Below are positions 49,600 to 62,600 of a DNA stretch of 64,000 bases, piece by piece; the stretch's first letter is position 1, and every line of letters begins with the position of its first letter. Origin of the DNA: Neopestalotiopsis rosae (taxonomy: Eukaryota; Ascomycota; Sordariomycetes; Amphisphaeriales; Sporocadaceae). Made by a program: the position numbers and the translations under genes. The notes under the pieces are model-generated. The model made no database searches, had not been told where the DNA came from, and was given only the letters and a program-made list of their open reading frames with translations. The stretch lies in NCBI GenBank assembly GCA_023078685.1, contig JALGAS010000009.1, positions 930,001-994,000 of the forward strand, given 5' to 3'.

Positions 49600-51765
49600 C
49601 TAATTGTCGCCACAGAACAGATCTTGCGTGGTCATGTCCAAACGCTTCCTCGCTGCGTCCGCCTCACTGCACTTGCCTACCTGCGTCTTGAAATCAGAGG
49701 CATATTTCGCAGCAGACTCGTCAAGCTCCTCAAGCTCTGTCTTGATGCCGTCCCAGGTCACCAGAGGCAGATTTCCAAATGGGCGTAATGAGCCGGCATC
49801 TAGCAGGCTTTGAAGAGAGGCGTCAGAGGTCCAGACTGCTTCTGGGCCTGCCTTGAACTTTGCCATGGCTCTCTCGATTTCCTCCTCAGTAGCCTTGTCC
49901 GGCAAAGTGACCGGCTTTTCAGCTTGCGCATATTCTTCTGGTGCATGGTGAAGCTCAGTATGTACTGTTGCCAAGCTTCTAGCCGTCTCCTCTCCAGGGT
50001 ATAAGGCCCAATAACCACGCAATCTCGACAGCCGCAAAACATATTCAAGCCATGAGGGGTGTTTGGTGCTGATGAGCTTCTGGGACAACAATGATGGGGT
50101 GGATGCTGACTTCTGCTGAATTTCGAGCGATCGCGAAACAAGGTCATGGAGTTCCATCCACTTGTCGCCCATGAACAACATGGCATGGCTACTTGGCGCC
50201 TGCCACAGGAAGGACGATGAGACGTCTTGCTGCGATTTCTTATCACGCGACAAGGGAGGTGTGAATTGCGCATTACCGTCCAATAGCTGCACCGGCTGCT
50301 CAAGACTAATGCCCAGTAATCTCGCATCCCAGTGTTGTAGCTGTGCCGCTTCAGAGTACCTGTACTCCAAGAGCGTATATTTGAGATCTTGGTTTTTGTG
50401 TGTTAGCAAAATCGTCGTTTATTCAAGCGCAATGACTGCTTACAGTGGAAGAAGTTGGGAGCGAGCTCAACCTGGGGAGTGAGGACTAACACGTGAGACA
50501 TTCTGGGGTCTGCTGGCCAGAATGACTCCAGAAAACGTGCCGAGCTCTCCTCCTCTGTCATTGTTTGACGAGGGATCCTGTGTCGGAGGGATATGTACTT
50601 TGCGCCCGTTGGATTGGGAATATAGGATGGTGGCCATTGGAAATCTTGCAGAAATTGCTTCGTGGCAGGATCAATGTCAGGCGTAAGCTCAATCGTCAAG
50701 TGTGGTATTGAGCTTGAAGTAAAATCTGCAGCGCTCAGAGATCTGAGCAGCCTGATCAAGCTGCCAGTCGTACCGGCCGTGGTCTGGATCAGAATATCTA
50801 TGTGATTTTGATTCCATGCTTTTTCCGTGACATTAGTAAACATTGCTTGTAAGTCCAGATTCATGAATGTGCTTACCTCGCAATGATCGAGAATCGAGCC
50901 TCGTAATCCACATGAGATTTTGGGCGGAATACGGGAGTTCTATTAAAGTGACCCCAGTCGCTTTTGCATGCGTGGATGTACCTTTAGTGAAGAAATAATC
51001 TTCCCAGCCTGATCCGTCCACAATGATTGCCTGCGGATGCATCCACATGAAGATGTGGTGAAAGGCGCGGAACACTGCGTACTCCAATCGTGACTCCGAC
51101 ATTGTCGCCATGCTGTCCGCGCGCGCATCGTGAAATATAATCTGGCAGCCTTCGTCGATGCCATTGATTTTCTGAAGCTCCTCCATATCGATGTCGCTGC
51201 GGCTAATGAGGGCGAAGTGCACATAATTCCTCGACTCTTGGCCCATCTGGCACGCGACAGGGAGCAAGGTCGCCGCGCTCTTCAGACTCGAGGCCGCGAA
51301 CAGGATATTCCTGTTGACTAGCATGCCGCCGTGTGTACCGGCAATGGCATGCAGAGACGCAGCCAGATTATAAAACTTGGGCGGGTCATTGCTGGCAGCC
51401 CCCGCGCCGTTGTTTGCTGCGCTACCGCCGGCAGCAGCGGCGGCGGCAGCTGGCGGGCGCGCACCGGCATGGTTCTTCGCGTCACCGTGCTGCTGCTGCT
51501 GTTGACCCGCGGCGTAGTGTGGCCGGCTCGACCGTACGGGGCCGAGGTCGGTCGGGATGTTGTGGACAAAGAGGTAGAGGAGGACGACGACCACGAGCGA
51601 GATGATGGCGCGCTTCAGGTGCCTCCGTTGAGGTCCTCGCTTCGGGTGCCAGCCCGGCAGGCCACCACCCGCCGCGGCCGCCGAGCGTCTGTGGTCGTCG
51701 TCCTTTTTGCCCATCTCCTCGTCGCTAAGGAGGAAGCGCTGAGCTTTCCCCCATGCAGCCGCCAT
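49600..51765 (-). CDS. Fungal glycosyltransferase-2-like type II membrane protein
   Basis: Three exons, 51765-50877, 50818-50444 and 50387-49600, give 683 residues. A short cytoplasmic tail is followed by one membrane anchor at about residues 53-68 (AIISLVVVVLLYLFVHNI) and an Ala/Gly/Gln-rich stem, typical of a Golgi type II enzyme. The first lumenal part has IIVDGSGWEDYFFTKG and GVTLIELPYS. The second has DILIQTTAGTTGSLIRLLRS and HVLVLTPQVELAPNFFHYLKYTLLEY (split by an intron), with the SHVLVLTPQVE strand occupying the place of the nucleotide-sugar region. This order is found in filamentous-fungus proteins annotated as glycosyltransferase 2. Donor, acceptor and linkage are unknown. It is divergent to SYO1, about 1.1 kb between starts. 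Confidence 0.8.
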
Positions 51766-52876
51766 GGTCTCAGCTCAGGCTTTGTCTCGAGGACCCCGAC
51801 TGCGAAAAGAAGAGGAAGGGGGAAGTCGCGTGGTCGGTTTGCTTCGGTGTCGGAGGTTGCATCGAAGGTTTTACTGTCATGCCATGACGTGCGGGAAAAA
51901 GGCAAATGTCGATTATGTGTGGCTCAGACGAATCGCGAGCTATTCGTGCCTACATGAGGCCATAGGTTGGTGGGCTGGGAGGTACACAAGTAGGTTTTGG
52001 AGCCGGGAGAAATAGAATGTCGAGAATAGGGAGCTCTTATGACGATTGATGCATTTACCCTTGAAACATGCGGCGCTTCGCCGAAGTGCGCCGGGCACTA
52101 GCTAGTAACTAAAGATACGAGCTTAGCTCTCAGCAGCAGTGGAATTCAAGGGTTCTGTGCAGTGCCGTTGCGCTGGTCCCGCCTTCTCATTAGAAACACT
52201 TTCAATGGATCCGTTCGTTAGCAGCGCAAAGCAAGTTTAAGGTTGTTCGGCCTGTCAGCAACGGCCGGAAGATTGGGGGACGGGAAACGTGTCACGATCC
52301 AACCATGGAAGGAAAGATGCCGAATTACCCAGGGGTTTTTAACTGAGATAGCTATCATTCATGGTGCCAAATTTGTTGCATTGACACAGTAGTATTTTGC
52401 CAAGCCTGATCAGGTAAATATGGGAAGGTGAGAATTAATCTATGCTATAGCACATAAAATAGTTTATCAATACACTTTGTTCACAATTGTCTCACGTCGT
52501 TCAAACTGCCTTATTACCGACCGTTTTCCATGTCCGGAACCCCATATGCTTTTGACGGCCGTTCCCAATACCTAGCTCAATCGGCCTCCGTATCTGCGAC
52601 TTCCCCCGCCAAGCCCCACTAGGACCCTTCAGCCTTAGACTACCCGTCCAGTTTAGACCCACTCGTCGCCGACCGTGTACTAGGTATCAACCATGGCAAC
52701 GGGGTCCACCGCAAAATTTCCATGTTTTTATGAAAATGTGACTTTTTAGCGGCAAGCTCGACCAGATACTGGTGATCAAAGAGCGTCTTTCATCTCCCAC
52801 GATTCTGGAGATTTATTTGTACCTCTTTCTTGGGTCGTCTTGCCAAGTATCATCACAAGTGACTTGTTAATTCAAA
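51766..52876. other. Divergent intergenic region, glycosyltransferase and SYO1
   Basis: This 1.1-kb region should carry both promoters. No gene or strong motif is seen. The plus frame that crosses the glycosyltransferase start (51331-51957) is an antisense shadow. Confidence 0.5.
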
Positions 52877-54928
52877 ATGGGAAAGTCTCGCAACAACAGA
52901 AACAAGGGCGGCCAACGTTCCGACCCTCTAGCCAAGCCCATCAAGCCGCCGACGGACCCGGAGCTTGCGGCCCTGCGAGAGAAGAGCATTCTCCCCGTCT
53001 TGAAGGACTTGCAAAGCTCCGATCCCAAGTCCCGTACTTTGGCTGCCAATGCTGTTGCCAACATCATTCAGGACACTAAGTGCCGCAAACTGCTGTTGCG
53101 GGAACAGGTCGTTCACATCATCCTGACAGAGACCCTGACTGATGCAAGCATTGAGAGCCGGGCAGCTGGTTGGGAAATTCTCAAGCTTTTGACTCAGGAA
53201 GAGGAGGCAGACTTTTGTATTCATTTGTTTCGGGTCGATGTTTTGACTGCTGTCGAATTCGCCGCCAAGCAGGTGAGTAGAGACAAGTCCGAGACATGAT
53301 GATCAATGAATTGCCATCACTAACATGAACGTTAGGTGACCGAATCTTTGAAAGCACCCGGCGGCGCATTCGCCAAGCGCTCAAAGGCTGAGCAGACTAT
53401 TTTCTTCAATATTGCGGAGGCGCTAGCTGCAATTGTCTCATCACTGGCTGAAGCACAAGATGATATCCTTGAGATCATTATTCGCAACGAGGCCATCATT
53501 GGCTTCCTCTTCAACCTTGTGACAAACGAGTTGGTGGTCGAGGGTGCTCGTCACAGCAGCTTGTCGTGCTTGATGACACTGACCGAGGACAATCGCCAAT
53601 TTGTGGAGAATATTCTCGGTGATAGCAACATCTTCAAACATCTCATGACACTCAAGGCCGGAAATGGACTGACGGCTGTCTCGGCGTGCGGCGTGCTACA
53701 CAACGTTTTCTCTGCCATGGAATGGGATGACTCGAATCCCGGCAGAGACAACTCATGCGATGCATCCCTGATTCCAACCCTTGCCAATGCGCTCGAGGCT
53801 GCGCCTACACAGGGCACCAATGCCGGCTCAAGTCCCGTCGAGATTCTTCAGTTGGCTCTGGAGATCCTCGCTTCGATCGGAACTGCCCTACAGGAGACCC
53901 TTGAAAGGGGCAACAAGGGCAAAAAGGGCAAGGGTCGTGCTAGAGCTGGGGGACCGAAGGGACCTGGCGATGAAGACATGGTTATGGACGCCGATGACGA
54001 TGAGGACGACAACACATCAGAAAAGGAACCGGAAGAGGACGACGACGATGACGACGAAATGGATGCAGATGCCATGGAGGCTGATATGGATATGGTCACT
54101 GGTGCTGACGACTACCCCGATGAAGCCGCCGGACTTGACGACCTGCCGACCCTCAAGCAGCTGATTCAAAAGGCTATCCCACAGATTGTCAAAGTATCTA
54201 ACAGCAGCATTGGCGACCAGGAAGCATCCCTCCTGGTCCGAACTCACGCTTTCAACGCACTAAACAACATTGCCTGGACGGTATCATGTCTCGACTTCTC
54301 CGGCGACAACAATACCGCTGTACTCGCAGCCTGGACGCCGGCAGCTCAGCTAATTTGGCGAGAGTCGATAGCACGCGTTCTGTCCAGCGACACGTCGGAC
54401 GTCTCGTTGGCAACAGTCGTCACAAGTGTAGCATGGGCTGTCGCCCGCGCACTTCACGACAAGACTCCGCTCGGCGGCGATGAGCCCAACAAGTTCATGT
54501 CGTTATATCACGCCTCGCTCAATCTTCCGGTAGATGCCGAAGACCCCTTCCAAGGACTAGGTGTCAAGTGTATTGGTGTACTTGGACAACTTGCCATGGA
54601 CCCTGCACCGATGCAGCTCAACCGTGAGATTGGAGTCTTCCTTGTTACGGTGATTTCCAAGCTTCCAGAAACACCGGCAGCGGACACTGTGGAAGCATTG
54701 AACCAACTCTTTGACATCTACGGCGACGAAAATCTTGCCTGCGACAAAGAAGTGTTCTGGAAGGACCATTTCCTCAAATACCTTGAGGAGGCCATGCCAA
54801 AGGTGCGGACCATGGCCAAGAAGGTGGATAAGAGAAGCTCGACAGAGTTACGAGTTCGTGCGGATGAAGTGTCGATGAATCTGTTCAGGTTTATCCAGTA
54901 TAAGCAGAAGCACAAGCCTTCAAATTAA
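52877..54928 (+). CDS. SYO1: Syo1, symportin for ribosomal proteins Rpl5 and Rpl11
   Basis: Two exons, 52877-53272 and 53336-54928, give 662 residues. The N-terminus MGKSRNNRNKGGQR is basic, as in Syo1, where it serves nuclear import. ARM/HEAT-type helical repeats follow (SKSRTLAANAVANIIQD-like repeats from about residue 40). At about residues 344-391 lies a long acidic loop of D and E (DEDMVMDADDDEDDN, then EEDDDDDDEMDAD), which in Chaetomium Syo1 helps hold Rpl11. More helical repeats follow to the end. Syo1 (human HEATR3) escorts Rpl5 and Rpl11 together into the nucleus for assembly with 5S rRNA. The 63-bp intron uses GTGAGT and GTTAG. Length is normal for the family. Confidence 0.92.
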
Positions 54929-55619
54929 GACCGATAGACATGGAAACATGATTGGATGGTCCGAAGGAATCCGAAGTCGGGAAGAGCATTCATGCAGGTC
55001 CTCTCTACTGTTGGTGTCAGCCATAATGTTTGCTCCAATGCGGGTAACTTGAGATTTTGCCCCATTCCTTAGCAGCTCGGATCGGCAAAAATCAGACAAG
55101 AGATGATAAGAAAAAGAAGAGACAACTCTGAGCACTACAAATAAAGTAGAAATTTGTTTATAAGCAAGGAGAGAGAAATACAGCAGTTTACATGGTTGCA
55201 AAAAGGTCACCTACATCCACCAAAAAAGCTTTGGAGTTTGTCTAAAAGTTAAGTGGTCCAGACTATTATGTACAGTAGACAGCCCCCTGAACCCCAAAAG
55301 GACCCTGGTAATTTACCCCTCTAGTATTTGCGCTATTCGTCCACCTAGTGCTTGGTATCAATGTACTATCGGGGATCCACACAGCAAATCAGGTCCGCGA
55401 TAATTTGTTGACAAGCCCCTCGACACCTCGACAATCCCGATGCGCACTTGATCACCATCGGGTTCCGTTTTGTGACAAGCAAGCAAGCCCGGCTGACATT
55501 CCTTGAGTTTATACTACATTTACCTGGTGGTCAACCTCCCCTACGCAGCGCAGCATTTTCTGCTTTTCTTTGGTTATTGATTCTCTTTGCTCTGTCACCA
55601 GAAGCTATCATAATAAATT
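54929..55619. other. Intergenic, SYO1 3' side and IDI1 promoter
   Basis: No gene seen. A pyrimidine-rich stretch around 55550-55600 (CTGCTTTTCTTTGG and CTCTTTGCTCTG) lies just before the IDI1 start, and AATAAATT abuts the ATG. Confidence 0.5.
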
Positions 55620-56541
<922 letters not shown>

Positions 56542-58388
56542 TACAGAATAGGACGACAGCAAGAGACCGACACGTTGCGAGCACGACATGACAGTGCTAG
56601 TAACAAGAAGCAAGGATAGAAGGACACAAAACTTGTTGCTGTTGTTGGTGATGGCAGTACGCAGGTAACCCACATTCTCTTAGATATCCGCTCTCCTCAA
56701 TCAAAGGAAGAGGCGCCTGCTTTTGTGCGAGAGAGAAAAAAAACATATACCAGCACAAATAATAGAATTACAACCCAAATCATGAAGCTGGTGAAAACGC
56801 CCTCCCTCGTCTTCCTCGGAGTCCGGGGAACCCATGCTGACCACGCAAAGACGGCAGGATCAGCCACCTTGTTACAATACATGTCAGCAAAGGATATGAA
56901 CCAGACTGGTCCGTGATGCAAGTAGACCTGGAGAGACAGGTCAACCGAGCGCAATGTGATTGCCAAGTTTGCCCCCCGCAAAGACCAATTGGTCTGACCA
57001 AACGAGGCACCGGCGATAGACTTTAGGAAACATTCACGAGACATCATCTGACCCGGGGACTCCCCCATGGAGACCAAGCCATTTCCGCCCACTCTCGCCT
57101 TACCAAGGTGCAGGGCGCCCTAGATTTGCACTCGATTGGATATTTTGGACCCTGACAACTGATACTCGATGCAGTGTACGGTCTCTCAACCCCACTCTGC
57201 TACGCACTAGCCGCTGCGGGTTGTCGTAGGCGCATGGGGTATATGCAGTACTATCTGCGACTATCGCCATCCGCTTACACCGTGGTGAGCGAAGCCGTCG
57301 GGCGACCAACCATTCATGGTATTCCTTTAGCGATCCTCCTGACACTCTGGGAGATAACGATGATTATTCACTTTTTTGCTCTTCTCTATCGGCCAGCTCT
57401 ATTACATTACATTGCCCTTTCATTCTTATATTGCATCGATCAAATAAGGCATCCCATTGTCTGTTGTTATACTGACGATTTCTCTTGGCAGTCTGTTCAT
57501 TGGTTGGGACAATCTGTCTTTGCCTTACCTACTCAACAAAAACCTTCCGTAGTATCCTTGTTTGCCTCCTCGACCGTGTCTTACAATGTCCAAGACTGCT
57601 GATCCAGGCTTGCTTGCCAGCCCAGCTTGCATCATACACCCCACGCCAACGAATGTCCGTGGTACCGTTGATCTACATTCGTCTGTCACTCATAACCCGC
57701 GAACTGCCCGGGTCCCGTCCAAGTCGTACTTCTCTTCTTTTCCCTCTCTTCTTTCTTTCCTCTACCATAGATCCTAAAGACATAGATCTGTTATACACAA
57801 ACAACTTGTCGTGAACTAGTCTGGTCATCAGCATTGGATGTTTGCTCTTGCAACAATCTAACTACCCATATATTTGGGTTGTAGTTATTCAAGACGCTGT
57901 GCTCCTTGTTGCTTGCTAACATTGACTTGCTTCATCTCCCCCAACTTTGTCGATACTCAGTATCCGTCGTCATTGTCGTGCTATACTATCGCAAGACCAA
58001 TTCTCCTTGAAATCAATTGTTGTCGCCTCTTTCCAGTCGCTTGACAGCAATTCACCCTCTCCAGTCTTTCAAGACCCCCGTCCGTTTTAGAAGTTCAACC
58101 CGATCGAAATCAACATTGATGTCTGTTGACCTTCGAACTACCCTCTACTGCCTGAGTCACCCCGAGAGATTCATGCCCGTTACAAGGACTCAACTGTCCA
58201 AAGTTCACACGGGCGATTCCTGCCAAAATATATTAAGTAGTAAAAGTAGTAAACCGTGTAAGTTGATGCTCGAACAAGCATATACTGAGTCCTGGTAGTG
58301 CCGAATACAGCAGATAATTCCCGAAATGATCTTCAATAAACTAACATGTATGCCACACTACAGTAAATCAAGTTTGAATTAGCCCATC
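56542..58388. other. 1.85-kb intergenic region before the GNAT gene
   Basis: No gene is firmly supported. A minus frame of 131 codons (56697-57092) has a hydrophobic segment near its end (IWVVILLFVLVYVFFL) but no family match. Pyrimidine-rich DNA at 57715-57770 and beyond could be a long 5' leader of the GNAT gene. Confidence 0.4.
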
Positions 58389-59836
58389 ATGGCGAACGTC
58401 CAATCCGTCCAATCTTGCAGTACGGAAAGACAGCTTACGAGCAGCAACGGCGCCAGCCCAGCAATGACCGTGACCTCGACCATCGGGGCCGTCGGCAACA
58501 TCGCAAATGGTAATAACACGGAGCTCATGCTGCCGAACAAGGCCTTGCAGCCGCAGCGCCGCCGGTCCCTGCTGCCCGAGAAATGGCGCGACCAAGTCCG
58601 GGCCGTCGGGCTCTCGGAGCATAAGGAGGCGGGACTCTCGATCGCGCAGGCTTTTGCCAGCGACGAGCTGGCACACTACCTGCTCGACTCGGACGACATG
58701 GCTACCCTGTCGGACGAGGCCCGCTGGCGGCTCCACGTCGACATGATGAAGTACATTGTCGCTGCCCACTGCCTCAGCGGCCTGGTTACCACCATTGGTC
58801 CTGATTATGAGGGTGTCGCTCTTTGGTGAGTGAGCTTTTTCTTGTCTTTCCCACTATTGTTGAAGATGACCTTGAGTCCGATGCCTACTCATACACTTTT
58901 GTTTTGTACATCTCGTGGACTGTATGAAATGAATAAGTTATGATTTCTTAACCATCGCGGACTCACTTAACGATGTGATGAGAAACGAGAGGGTTTATCG
59001 TCGCGATAGCCGCCGACCTCATTGGCAAGAGCATATCGACGAGGATGATTCAAGTTTCTTTTCGATTGTGTCATCCTATATCTATTATCACGATCAGTCG
59101 TTCTCCTCAGTTCCTGTGTCAAGTTTTGAATTTTCGTAAACCCACTGGCTATTTTCGAGATGAAAGGCACCACCAATTCTCAATTCAATACCCGAATTGA
59201 ACGATGAGACCGAATACATCCTTACAGCTTGAAGGGAAATGCTCTCAATTGCTCATCACACATAAAACAGGGCCCCTCCCGCCTCTAACACGGACGACTG
59301 GCTCACCCTGCTGCGCTCGGGCTCGTGGCGGCTCTACTACCTGCTCACGGCGGGCGGGCGACACCGCTACTTTTCCGAGCTGCTCCCCCGGCTGCACCAG
59401 ACCAAGCACGAGGTCATGGGCGACCGCGACGACGACTGCTACTACCTCGTCTACATTGGCACCAAGCCCTCTGGCCAGCGCCGCGGCTACGCGCGCAAGC
59501 TCATCGAGGCCATGGCTGTCAGGGTAATGTTTTTCCCCGCGGAGGAGTTTCGGTCTCTCTAAACCTCTTTGCTTATATAAAAAACACACACAGGCCGATG
59601 TAGAAAACCGAGCCATGTATCTCGAGTCCAGCTCGGAGCGCAACACGGCCTACTACCGCAAATTCGGCTTCGAGGTCAAGAGAGACATTTACCTGGGAGT
59701 AGAGCCCGTGGAAAGCAGCGGGGATGGCAATACCAAGCCTCCTGTGCGCCTCTCCATCATGGTCCGCGAGCCGCAGGTCATGAGCGGCAAGACGATCCCC
59801 ATCAAGCTCGGCGCCGGCTTCAAGGGCCTGCACTGA
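58389..59836 (+). CDS. GNAT-family N-acetyltransferase
   Basis: Three exons, 58389-58825, 59271-59523 and 59594-59836, give 310 residues. The acetyl-CoA binding motif A is clear: DCYYLVYIGTKPSGQRRGYA, with the Q/R-x-x-G-x-G/A loop in GQRRGYARKLIEAM. Motif B follows after an intron: ENRAMYLESSSERNTAYYRKFGFEVKRDIYLG, as in other fungal small-molecule or protein acetyltransferases of this fold. The N-terminal 50 residues are Ser/Thr/Asn-rich and probably disordered. The substrate is unknown. The first intron is 445 bp, several times the local norm. It lies between WLRLH...EGVALW and APPASNTDDW and is supported by phase and by GTGAGT and ACAG sites. It is convergent with RPA2. Confidence 0.85.
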
Positions 59837-60495
59837 TATCCGAATCTCCAATACCGGAATGAACTATTGGCGAGTACTTTTTCTTTCATCAAGTATGCAG
59901 CTGAACTCAATTTCGGTCCTGTTATGTTGTGCTAAAACTATCCGCAGGGATGCTGTTCTAAATTATAATCTCATTCAACATGAGACGTGCAACGCAATAA
60001 TATGTTTAGTTGCCCAGAGTGTCCGCAGACCAAATTGTTCCTCGAGTCCCGTTGTTTCACTCTTTTGATTTTGCCTCGCCAAACGATCTTACTTGTGGCT
60101 TTCATGTTGTTCATCGTATTCTTATCTCTCTATTCATGACTCAACGTCTCCTCCAGCATAACTAGGTAGATGTCATCATCCATTCGCTCATTCAATATAA
60201 GCGCAGTCCAGCTTGCCAAACGATCCTCCATATTACTCGCAAGTACCAATAGTAGGACCACTGAGCGGATTCGGCCGTGAGGAGCATTCCGCTGCAATCG
60301 AATGGCGTTGGCCCTTCTCTATATACGACCATTTTTGCATCAGGGGGATATAATCTATTCCCCATACCAACGCATTCTGCCCAGTAGTCTCATAGTCTCA
60401 TGTAAGGACGGTGCAGCCGCTGCCTGTCCAGTTCCCGAAGTGACGTATCCGTTGATTCCCCTATGCTCTCCTAATTTTCATCTCCATCCGTTTTC
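59837..60495. other. Convergent intergenic region, GNAT and RPA2
   Basis: Nothing beyond 3' untranslated sequence is expected here. No repeat, RNA gene or supported frame is seen. Confidence 0.5.
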
Positions 60496-61504
60496 TTAGT
60501 AATCGAGGACAGCATAGGTATCATCGTCAGTAGTAGTGAAAATCATGCCAGGACCAATGAGCTCATCTGCGGCCGCCTGGGCATCGGCAATGCTCATTTT
60601 GCAATGCGTGGCAATATCGTGAATATGTATGCCTTCGCTGCCGTTTTCGGCTCTGAGCAGGAAATTGAAGAACCTCTGGGCTTTCTGTGAGCATGTGCGC
60701 AGCTTGGCCGCCATGTCCCCGTTCTGGTCGCCTGCGCCGCTGCCGCCGTCTACAAACATGCTGTCGTCGTCGCCCGCGTTACCGTCTCCGCTGGTCGCAC
60801 CGTTGCCGCCTCCGGGAGCGCCCTTGGTAAAGGACAGATGCACGTAGGTGGCCTCGAGCAGGTGGTACGAGACCTCGTTGTAGTCGGTACAGGCCCGCAC
60901 GGCGTGGGCGCCCACGTGCCGCTTGTTGTTGAAGCTCTTGAGTCTGCCGTAGACGCGGACGTACTCCATCAGCTCGTGGCTGGTCTTGTCCTTCTTGTCG
61001 GCGTCGAGCCACTGCTTGACCTCGATGATGCCGGTGCCGTCGTCAATCTGGTAGGTGATGTTGGTCGTCTGTTCCGAGGCGTTGCGGACCATGCCGACAA
61101 AGGTCACTTGTGTCACGTCGAGGTCGTCGATCCGGAAAGGACCGTCTGGGTAGGCTTGGTTGGCATCGATGATCTGTTTTATCGTGACGGGACGGAGTGT
61201 CTCCTCGCCAAAGCCCTGCGATGGCATCCCAGGTTAGTCAGGGTAAACATGGGACATGGTTGGAAAGTAGTCTTGTGTGTGCTTGTCCCGGTGCGTGTTC
61301 TTCGTCGTAGACTTACCTTTGATCCGCCCTGACTGCCTCCCTGCGATCCTCCAAAGAAACCGCCTGCATTATCGCCGCCATTTGCGCCGTAATTGTTGGT
61401 GGAGTAGTTGTTCTCTCCGTATGCTGAGATGAGTGTAAGCGGCACCGCTCACTGCTTGAATCATAGGGAATATACTCTTACGAGCAGGAATACTCACCAC
61501 TCAT
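60496..61504 (-). CDS. RFA2: Replication protein A 32-kDa subunit (RPA2)
   Basis: Three exons, 61504-61498 (only 7 nt: ATG AGT G), 61423-61317 and 61215-60496, give 277 residues. After a Gly/Ser/Asn/Gln-rich head (YGENNYSTNNYGANGG and GGSQGGSQGGSK), normally a phosphorylation region, comes the OB fold: TLRPVTIKQIIDANQ, VTFVGMVRNASEQTTNITYQ, DGTGIIEVKQWLD and YVRVYGRLKSFNNKR. The C-terminal winged-helix RPA_C domain ends EGIHIHDIATHCKMSIADAQ and ends in YAVLDY. RPA2 is the middle subunit of the single-strand DNA-binding complex used in replication, repair and recombination. Two ACGCG boxes lie about 95-120 bp upstream of the ATG. Confidence 0.95.
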
Positions 61505-62600
61505 GATGTCTTTTGTCTTGAATCACGGGCTTTCTTGGTGTTTTGAAATGTTGGAGGTGTTGTAGGTGATGATGTATGTTTGAGTCGCAAGGAGGGGAGA
61601 CGCGTCTTGGTAGGCAGTTGACGCGACGAATTTTAATTGAATTCTAGGCTGAATCGCGGGGCAGGTCTGCTGCGACTTCTTCCATGCGCACCACAAAACT
61701 CGCGGATAACGGGGCGACAGTTGACGCTAAACAGCAGCAAGATGCAAATGCGCGGTGAACGGCCGTGGTTGTACATGACAGCGATACATGTGGTCTATTT
61801 ATGAATCATATACGATAAATTCGTTGAATATCAATGTATTTGACGTTGTTCTAGCAACATATGCGTACACATGAACAAGCTACATACGGAGCGCCCTTGG
61901 ATGGATTCTTCTCAATGTCCCTTGCCTTTCGCAACCTACAGAGTGCTACAAGTGACAGCGCTGAAAGGGAAATGTCAAGGCTACATTGCTTAGCGCGTTG
62001 ATTGGCTGGCATTACCTAATGGAATACCCAGCAGTGTATAGTGAGCATTCGCTCCAAGGGCTTGCAGATATGGACTCTGTACCGACCAGCATTCACATGA
62101 AGAGGGACGGAAGGCTCTCACAAGCTCGGTATAATAACATGAAAAGAATGACAGTGCGATTTCATGGGGTATTATCTTTGGGGGAGGGGTTCGCAACATG
62201 ACTAGTACTAGGCGCAGGTCTGGAGTCCTCCCCCGGGGTCTGGTGCCGGGCACGAGTTTCCGGCACCCGTCCAGCACACGTATCACTCCACTGTCAGCGA
62301 GACCTCGGCTGCTGCCGCTACGCCTACCCAAACTACCCTGACATCAGCAAGCCGATGCCGAACCGTACGTACATAGATTCATGCCTACCTCCCTCCCCAA
62401 AACCTTCCATCGGTTTCTGCACCGCCTCTATTGCTTGCGCATGATTAGTATCAACATTTGAGGCACTTTGCCGAGTGTCACGTCTTTTATGTACATTTCC
62501 ATCCTATAAATCGCAACTATATCGACTCAGCGTCCGTCCATTCGGACGAAACACACATCGTGTACCTGCACCCGACGATCGGTCCTGACTCCATCTCGAG
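61505..62600. other. Divergent intergenic region, RPA2 and Lon
   Basis: The RPA2-proximal 150 bp holds MCB boxes (separate entry). The rest has no gene. The Lon-proximal part is pyrimidine-rich from about 62370 to 62420, and a TATCGACTCAGCG segment lies near 62520. No TATA box is clear. Confidence 0.5.
61600..61625 (-). promoter_or_regulatory. Paired MluI cell-cycle boxes upstream of RPA2
   Basis: A perfect ACGCGT lies at 61600-61605 and a second ACGCG at 61621-61625, 96 to 121 bp before the RPA2 start codon. In yeasts ACGCGT is bound by MBF and gives G1/S expression, with RPA genes among known targets. The sites are seen; use in this species is inferred. Confidence 0.55.

Noticed and set aside
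51331..51957. 208-codon plus frame over the glycosyltransferase start
   Set aside because: It is antisense to the membrane anchor and stem of a well-supported gene and is Arg/Gly-rich shadow sequence.
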